Origin: Gambelia wislizenii
Taxonomy: Eukaryota; Chordata; Lepidosauria; Squamata; Crotaphytidae
Assembly (NCBI GenBank): GCA_030847615.1
Contig: JAUMIR010000004.1
Location: forward strand, 84,909,001 to 84,973,000
DNA length: 64,000 nucleotides
Direction: 5' to 3'
The translations under genes were made by a program, and so were the position numbers. The notes below the pieces were generated by a model that worked only from the letters and a program-made list of their open reading frames with translations, was not told the DNA's origin and did not search any database. Shown here in pieces: positions 57,760-64,000 of this stretch. Within the stretch, counting starts at the first letter, position 1, and each line of letters opens with the position of its first letter.

Positions 57760-58960
57760 TTTTCTCCTGCACTGGGGAGAACAAGATGATACTCACCAGG
57801 TGCCTTACACAGGACTCTCGGATTGGGATCTGGAGGAAATAAAAAGGGGCCAATTTAACTTTCTTCCAATTCCCCCCCCCCTACCAGCTGCTCAAAACCC
57901 ACAACTGACTTTAAATTACTTGACAGGAAGGGCCTATGAGGTTCTTTGAAATGGATTTTCAAAGCCAAACCTAACCTTTTCCCCGAATAGCATGCACCAT
58001 CCCACTTTGGGCACACAAAGCAACCAACCTATCAAGACTTCTAACTTCATTGAGCTGAGCTGCTTTTGTGGATAGTTGGAGAAGGCCAGATCCTTTCCAG
58101 GCTAATTACTACTCCTTGCCCTCTGGTCTGTGGGAAATCCTGAAAGGAATGAGGTCCCCTGCATACATAGCATTCATGGTTAAACTTACATGGATGTTGT
58201 GAACAAGAGCCTTGGGTGCCAAATTCCTAACACAGGAGATGCTGCTGGGGGTGCCATTCCCAACCTCCCCCTACAGTCAATGTGGCTGTACTTCATTGCC
58301 CCACTGTGCTACCTATCGCTGCACCAAGGTAATGATCTCCATCCAAAGCTAGGTCTGTAGTTGGCCTCAACACAAGGGAGGATTAACAGCAGCCCTCATA
58401 TGAAATCCACCTGCTGGCTCCAGGATTCCCAAGGCCATGCTGAAGCTTCTTGCTGTGTCAGAGATACTGGGCATGACTCACCTGTGCTTAACCGTTCAGG
58501 GAATGGTCCCTTAGTTGAAAGTTGTTCTCTAACCAAGGCAAAAGTGGGTTCAATTTCAGCAGGAGGAGGAATTAATGAATCCTCTGTGGCAGAAGCACCT
58601 GTCCCTTCCGGGTCTGTCAACAGATCAAGAATCTCATTAAAGGACCCCTGTTTGCCTATCACATTTCCCTGTACAGACATATTACAAGGATGGGAGGTGT
58701 GGGCACTGAGTGGACTCTTTCTAGGGCAGCCAGCCAGATGAGTATAGCCAAGATTCCTACACCTAACAAATTAAAGCAATATGTTTTGTTTTAATTTTTT
58801 ATTAAAAACTAACACATTAATTGTAGTGTGAGCCTTCATGGACTACATCCCACTTCATCAGAGGCATGAGATGTTCTCCAGAATTTGAGAGGGAAATTAA
58901 ATGCAGAAAGTAATGACAGTGACAATTATACTACTGATGATAACACAAGAATCCTAGGGG
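57760..58960. other. Mostly unassigned sequence right of the EGF exon region
   Basis: No exon with family similarity was found. A 94-codon open frame on the - strand (58680-58396, starting MSVQGNVIGKQGSFNEILDL) is unlike anything I recognise. A donor-like catgtaagttt lies at about 58190 on the - strand, but the sequence before it does not read as a signal peptide. The receptor's first exon should be somewhere right of 54.8 kb. Confidence 0.4.
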
Positions 58961-59079
58961 TCAGTTACACGACCACTTTTAATGTGGAAAATGCCGGCTT
59001 ACTTCCATTTTTATTCTGAGCCGAGCAGATTTTGGCCATTCTGATGAATCCTGAGAAGTATGCAATTTAGCAGTTCACA

Positions 59080-59545
59080 TGGGGGAGCTCTTCCCCGAAT
59101 TCCCCATTCGCTCGCTATCTTCTGAGGCAAGTGGGGAGGGGGAGGACAAGGGAGGAGGAGGCTCCAGCAGCAGACAGGCAGGCAATGGGACTATCGGTCC
59201 TATTGCTTGCTTGTCTCCCATTGAAGCCTCTTCTTCCTCTTCCCCACCATTCCCTGTTCGCTCACTGGCTGCTGGGATGAAGCCAATGGAGGAAGAGGCT
59301 GCAGCATCCCGCAAACTCTGCAAATCCCCCCCCCCAATAAAGCAAGGTGATCGACCAGTGAAGAAGCACAGATGGAGGTGAACACTCAAGCAGGGAGGCA
59401 GGCAACCAGGTTTCCCAGTCTGTGTCAAAAAAGAAACAATGGCGGATCCTGCATTCCAAAGGCATCCCTTGCAAGCCCGCCCGCTCTGAGCTCCAACAAA
59501 TCACAACTCAGCTCTGCCGTGAGCCTGTTTCAGAAAGAATGCTGG
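59080..59545. repeat. GC-rich, probably transposon-derived block
   Basis: CpG-containing, with short self-complementary parts (gcaatgggactatcggtcct, gctcgct/gctcact) and Glu/Ser/Pro-rich spurious frames on both strands. I found no splice sites or family similarity. Confidence 0.4.
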
Positions 59546-59554
59546 TAGATCACA

Positions 59555-60110
59555 CAGCCTTTTGTGAATAGGTAGTTCACACCACCTATTGTGCGCATTT
59601 CCGCGAACTTTATCAAAAAAAGTCTGGGAAAGTAGCGAAAGCTTTTACCTCGCCCCCCCCCTCCTTCTGAATAGGGTGACTTTGAATTGAAACATGTGGG
59701 AACTAGTAGAAGTCTTGACGAATTCTTAGAGGATTTATTTTGCCATGGAAACGGCCCCCTAGCAATATATAAGCCCATTAACACATATTGGTCACCATCC
59801 TGTTAGTGATATACGCAGGCATAATTCCAACTTAAATTTGGATATGTATTTTTTTCTATCATTGTAGGAGTTATTATTCCCTTCTTTCCTCCACAATGAC
59901 CAAATCCCCCCAAGACTCACTGGGTTTTTCCAAACAGTGAAAAACGTCCTCATGGAATGCAAGGAGAATCGTACTTGTCCTAAAGGCATTCCATGTGATT
60001 TTACCATATTGTGAAGGAGGGGGGCAAAAAGGGCCAAAAACCTCACCAGAAAAGCCTTTGTGGCTTTTCCTGTCTTCAAAAACAAAAAAGAATGAGGTGG
60101 TGCACCTTTC
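59555..60110. repeat. Dispersed repeat with catcctgttagtgatatacgc motif
   Basis: catcctgttagtgatatacg caggcataattcc recurs in eroded form at about 9930 (catcctgtttgtgagttatg cagagataattc) and 5690 (catcccgttaatgacacaca). A short gtagg/acaatgaccaaa run also recurs. Class unknown. Confidence 0.5.
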
Positions 60111-61145
60111 TGCTCATTAGGACAAGCAAATCAGTCTGATTCACTTGCCCAAATGAGAGGAAGCACAAATCTGATTGGCTGGATGAACGCAGGGGGTGGG
60201 GCTTGCTACCAAGGCAAGCACCTGCTGCCACAACTAAGGTGAGAAAACAGGGTGTTGGGGTTTTTTTTGTTTTGTTTTGTTTTTTGCTTTTGTGTTCAAG
60301 TGAAAAATCACTTAATCACACCTTGGACATCATTTTTTTAAAAATAAGGTCATCAGCAGCAAATTGAGGTAAGTGCAAATACGAGTAAATCACTTGCAGC
60401 TTCCATGTTTACAATTGGGCATGCAAAGCTTATGGGGGCAAAAAAAACACACACATTAGGACAGGTCATAGCTGCTAAGAAATGTCATTACTGTGAGGGA
60501 CTCTGTTTTTTATGGGCTTGTATAGACAAGTCCACTGTGTCACTGTGATAGCCCGCCCCTAAAGGCAATTCCATTGCTGGAGGAGACTGGAGGGGATCAG
60601 AAAAACATCTGGCTATGTTCCCCAAAACAGAGGCAGACTGATAACATCATCTGCTTAGACTTTTGGAGGACATCAGGAGATCTTGGCAGAAGATGCCTTT
60701 GATCTGTGTCTGGCTATAGATACATAACCAGATACATGTGCAATCCCCACCCCAGCTCTCCACCAGCAACAGAATGGCTGTGGGGGGAGCTGGAGACAAG
60801 GAGCTATAGCTTGTGTAGTAAGAGTACCTTGAAGAGTTAAATACTAGAACTTTCTATTCTAAGTCTTTGTTCAACTCCTCCACTTTCCTTTGCTCCACAT
60901 CTCAGTTTCAGTTGTGTGTGTGTACCTGCATGGTGCATGTTGACCCCATGAATTTCATAGGGTTTTATCCAGCCAAAAATAAACACATTTGTTCTCCTGC
61001 AATAAGAATTAAGAATGTGTCTATTCTGTGATTGTTACAATAAGTAGAGCAAGATTGTTCATTGCTAAAAGATGAAATAAAGAAATTATACCTTATGTTT
61101 CCCTTTATTCTTTTAAAGCACTCACTAAATACACATTTGTAGTGG

Positions 61146-61148
<3 letters not shown>

Positions 61149-61181
<33 letters not shown>
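61149..61181. repeat. (TG)n microsatellite
   Basis: About 16 TG units. Confidence 0.95.
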
Positions 61182-61182
<1 letters not shown>

Positions 61183-62228
61183 AAAAGATGAAAACAGCTC
61201 CAGAGGAATAGAAAGGCAGTTGTGGATAGTACCATTGGGCATCTAGTTGGCCATGTTTTCTAATTTCTTATTTTCCCAATGGATACATTTCAGCATGAAA
61301 TCTTTTCAGCGTTTCCAACAGCAGATCTTGACTGACTGAAAATTCCCAGATTTTGTTCCTGTTCTTTCCGATTTTTATACTGGGTTAAAATAAACTGAAC
61401 TAGGGAGCTGTCTTATATCAGTGGCCACAAATTTCAGTGTAGTTTAGCTGAGTCTGTTGTAGGTAGGATTCTAAGATTTAGTATGGATCATACTGTTCAT
61501 AGACATGTTGGTGAGCAAACTCTTGGTGGTTTAGATTCTCGTAAAGCTGTAGGAAGAGTTTGGTCAGTCCATATGGATAGGAAGTGAGCCTCAGATTCTG
61601 TACAGATGCTATTTCTTTAGAAATGTTAATGTTTTCCTGAGCATTCATGCATGCAAATACAGTATATATGCATTTCTTCCAATATCTATTCTCTTTTCAT
61701 TCTGTACTATTTCTCCTTCATTTGTTTGCCTGGGGCTCAGCTAGACGGGAAAATTAATTGTGGAAAATAGCACGTTAACTCACTAGCACAACAGTGTTCA
61801 TTTGTCTCTGTGATGCATTAGCAAGATTGCTGGCATGGGAAGCTATCTGAGTTTGAGGTTCACATGGAGCATGCCCGTGAGTAAAGATGGTGGCCATGAA
61901 TGAATTACATGCATTATTATTCCTCAGAAGCTCCCTCCATTTCCCTTCTTCTTTCTTTGCCTTGTTAAATGAGAGATGCAGAAGAGCAACCTTATGCTTT
62001 TTTTAAAAAAAAAAATTCTCTGCTGCTCAAAAATAGTACAGAATCACTTCCATAAATATAAAAAAATGACAGCTCCGGCCACTTTGTTGCTGGCAAGCCT
62101 GCCTCCGTGCATGTCTGACCAATCAGGTTTTGACTTTCAGGATGTGCCCCAATTCGAATTGGTTGTTCAAATGGGCTGGAATGCGCATTTCCATGTATTT
62201 TTTAAAAAACTTTGTGAGAAATATCTAT

Positions 62229-62849
62229 GGAGATTTTCACACGGGGCCAAAATGCCCCGTTACTGCCCCGCTACCTCCTCTCCCGTTCCTGCCATGGAAT
62301 AACATAAATCTTTCACACACTCACCTTAATTCCGCAGCAGGAATGGGCTCCCCCTCCCCTTGCTGGTTGGCCGTAAATGCAGCTGTCGTAAGGCTGCTTT
62401 TACGACTGGCCGTCTGAAATGTTATCACGTTATCACGTGATAACGCTGGACGGTAAATTTAAAAAATAAAACTCCCCCAAACATAAAATCAGTTCACCAA
62501 GCACAAAAATGCTCTTTAAATCACATAATCAAAACAGGGAGGGTAAAATAAAGGGTGCCACTTACCTGGATGTCCAGATCGTACCAGGAAGTGCTCGGAA
62601 CGGACCTCCCCTCCGTGGCTGTCATTTTGGAACAGGAACGGGGCTCCTGTTCGCACACCTGTGATTGCGTTATAACAACGGAACGGGAGGTCTATTCACG
62701 ATGAAAAATCGTGATTACATTGTTCTGGAACAGTCACGGGAGTAGGATGGATGCAGGACAGAACAGGGTCAACATCGTCCGAAAGGGAAAACCTTTCCCG
62801 ACCCTGTTCTGTTCCTGCCACGGGATATATAGCCTGTGTGAAAATCTCC
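62229..62849. mobile_element. MITE, GGAGATT-terminus group, CpG-rich interior
   Basis: 621 bp. GGAGATTTTCACACGGGGCC at the left, right end complementing to GGAGATTTTCACACAGGCTA; flanks TAT and TAA. The interior differs from the others (ttatcacgttatcacgtgat palindrome near 62420, repeated cgttcctgcca / tgttcctgccacggg arms). Confidence 0.85.
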
Positions 62850-62859
62850 TAAGTCTGTT

Positions 62860-64000
62860 ATCTCAAAGTACTTGCAGTTTTCAGCCCCCCTCCTTCTGAA
62901 TATGGTGAATCCCAGCAGGAGCTCATCTAGACAAAAGGTGTTCCCCTCGGATTCCCAGAGGACTATTTTTCACCATATAGATAACACCCTGGGTTACACA
63001 TATGGTTCTAATATACAGTGATAAGTATATGTAATCTCAAGGCCTTTTCCCATTCTCCAACATGTGAAAATTATTACAAGGAAGACAACTGTCTGAGCTG
63101 GCCACTATCACTTAATCTGATGCACATTTACTTTACTGGGAAGTAAGTACCACTCTGTTCCGTATATTTTTGGTCCCTCCTCCTGGGCAGCTGTGCATAA
63201 AACTGCAGCCTAGACTTACACACTTATGCATGCTTGTATGGGAAGGTCCCACCCAACTCAGAGGGATGTACTTCTGAGTAAACAGGGTTAAGACTGCATT
63301 GCTACCTCACTGAGCTGAAGTGAAGTCTATTTAATACAAGAACAACTTCCTTCCTAGGTAGCACTCTGCATACAGATGTTTCCTTTTTAATGGTTTAAAA
63401 CAGGGGTGGGCACAGTGTGGTCCTCAAAGCTGCTTTTGTGGCATACATCCCCTCCCTCTTCTTCCAAGTACCCTTTTTCTTGTTTAAAAAAAAAAATATA
63501 GAAAGTTGGATTGCCTCTTCTGGAAGTTTCCAGAAGCAGCAATTCATCTTTTAAGTAGCTTGCAGGGCTCTGCCCACCCCACACTATTTAATATAAAAAA
63601 ATAACATTTAAAAAAACCACAATGGGACTTTCAGACATTTGTGGGTTTGTTTGTTTGCTTGCTTTTGCCATTTTTGGAAGTTTGCCCAGCCCATGGGGTT
63701 TCCAAGAGAATGGACCCTGGCCTGCAGACCCACCACAGTTGCCTACCCCTTGTTTAATAACATCACCCCCACCCTGCAATCATAACTACTAGATTGAAAC
63801 ATCCCCAACCTTATAATGCTTTAGTAATTCAGGCTGAAAAGCTGCACTGTTTTCACCTGATCAAAGTTCATGCTTTCTGCAAAGTCAGAAAATTGGCCTC
63901 CAGACTTGCTACAGTTGCTCATCCCTTATTTTCTAGGATGGAGGACCATCGCCTCCCAAAAATACTACTCTACGGTGAACTCGCCACGGGTCAGCGTGGG
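62860..64000. other. Right edge, no gene found
   Basis: Holds a possible hAT-like MITE remnant (ggggtgggcacagtgtggtc near 63405, with ggcctgcagacccaccacag near 63718) and A/T-rich sequence. No exon is supported. Confidence 0.4.

Noticed and set aside
58186..58270. Donor-like catgtaagttt as the receptor's first exon
   Set aside because: The preceding sequence has no Met with a hydrophobic signal peptide in the needed phase.
58396..58680. 94-codon frame on the - strand
   Set aside because: No recognisable domain, no splice sites tied to the receptor, and open frames of this size occur by chance in 64 kb. Noted but not called a gene.
59079..59428. Pro/Ser/Glu-rich frames on both strands
   Set aside because: GC-rich repeat block open on both strands; no similarity.

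Overview
This is a vertebrate nuclear window. The repeats point to a squamate reptile, most likely a lizard: BovB (RTE) tails, BovB-tailed tRNA SINEs of the Sauria type, CR1 3' ends, L2 and L1 LINEs, Penelope-like fragments and many short inverted-repeat DNA transposons. Coding DNA is split into short exons with GT/AG introns. No bacterial, CRISPR or organellar features are present, and most longer open frames are repeat-derived or spurious.

Two host genes are supported, converging tail to tail. On the + strand, from the left edge to about 13.2 kb, are the last four exons of a gastric aspartic protease (pepsinogen A/chymosin group), with the second catalytic Asp motif, the expected cysteines, a stop codon and a poly(A) signal. 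On the - strand, from about 54.8 down to 17.8 kb, are twelve phase-compatible exons of an EGF-TM7 adhesion GPCR (ADGRE/CD97-EMR family). They encode one EGF-like domain, a stalk, a GAIN domain with GPS motif, and all seven membrane helices. The signal-peptide exon (expected right of 54.8 kb) and the cytoplasmic-tail exon were not found. Two features of the receptor stand out. The GPS catalytic His is Tyr, so autoproteolysis is doubtful although the tethered-agonist sequence is kept. The single EGF domain lacks both partners of its first disulfide.

Everything else is mainly transposable elements. 0-5 kb: BovB end, L2 tail, and an unusual (AG)n-tailed LINE inserted in an L1 and flanked by direct repeats of 165-193 bp. 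17-24 kb: several hairpin MITEs. 26-28 kb: a proline-frame minisatellite and a large hairpin. 30-32 kb: three Sauria-type SINEs. 33.7-38 kb: a decayed L1 inside the receptor gene. 41-54 kb: young and nested MITEs, CR1 ends, and a Penelope element nested in BovB. 55.8-57.4 kb: an L2 with an internal deletion. 57.5-64 kb: another Penelope copy and MITE-rich sequence.

The most interesting non-genic signals are (a) at least seven MITEs with different interiors that share the terminus GGAGATTNTCAGAC and 3-bp TA-centred target duplications, and (b) a family of palindromes built from repeats of a TTTTCTGCACAGAAAA-like unit.
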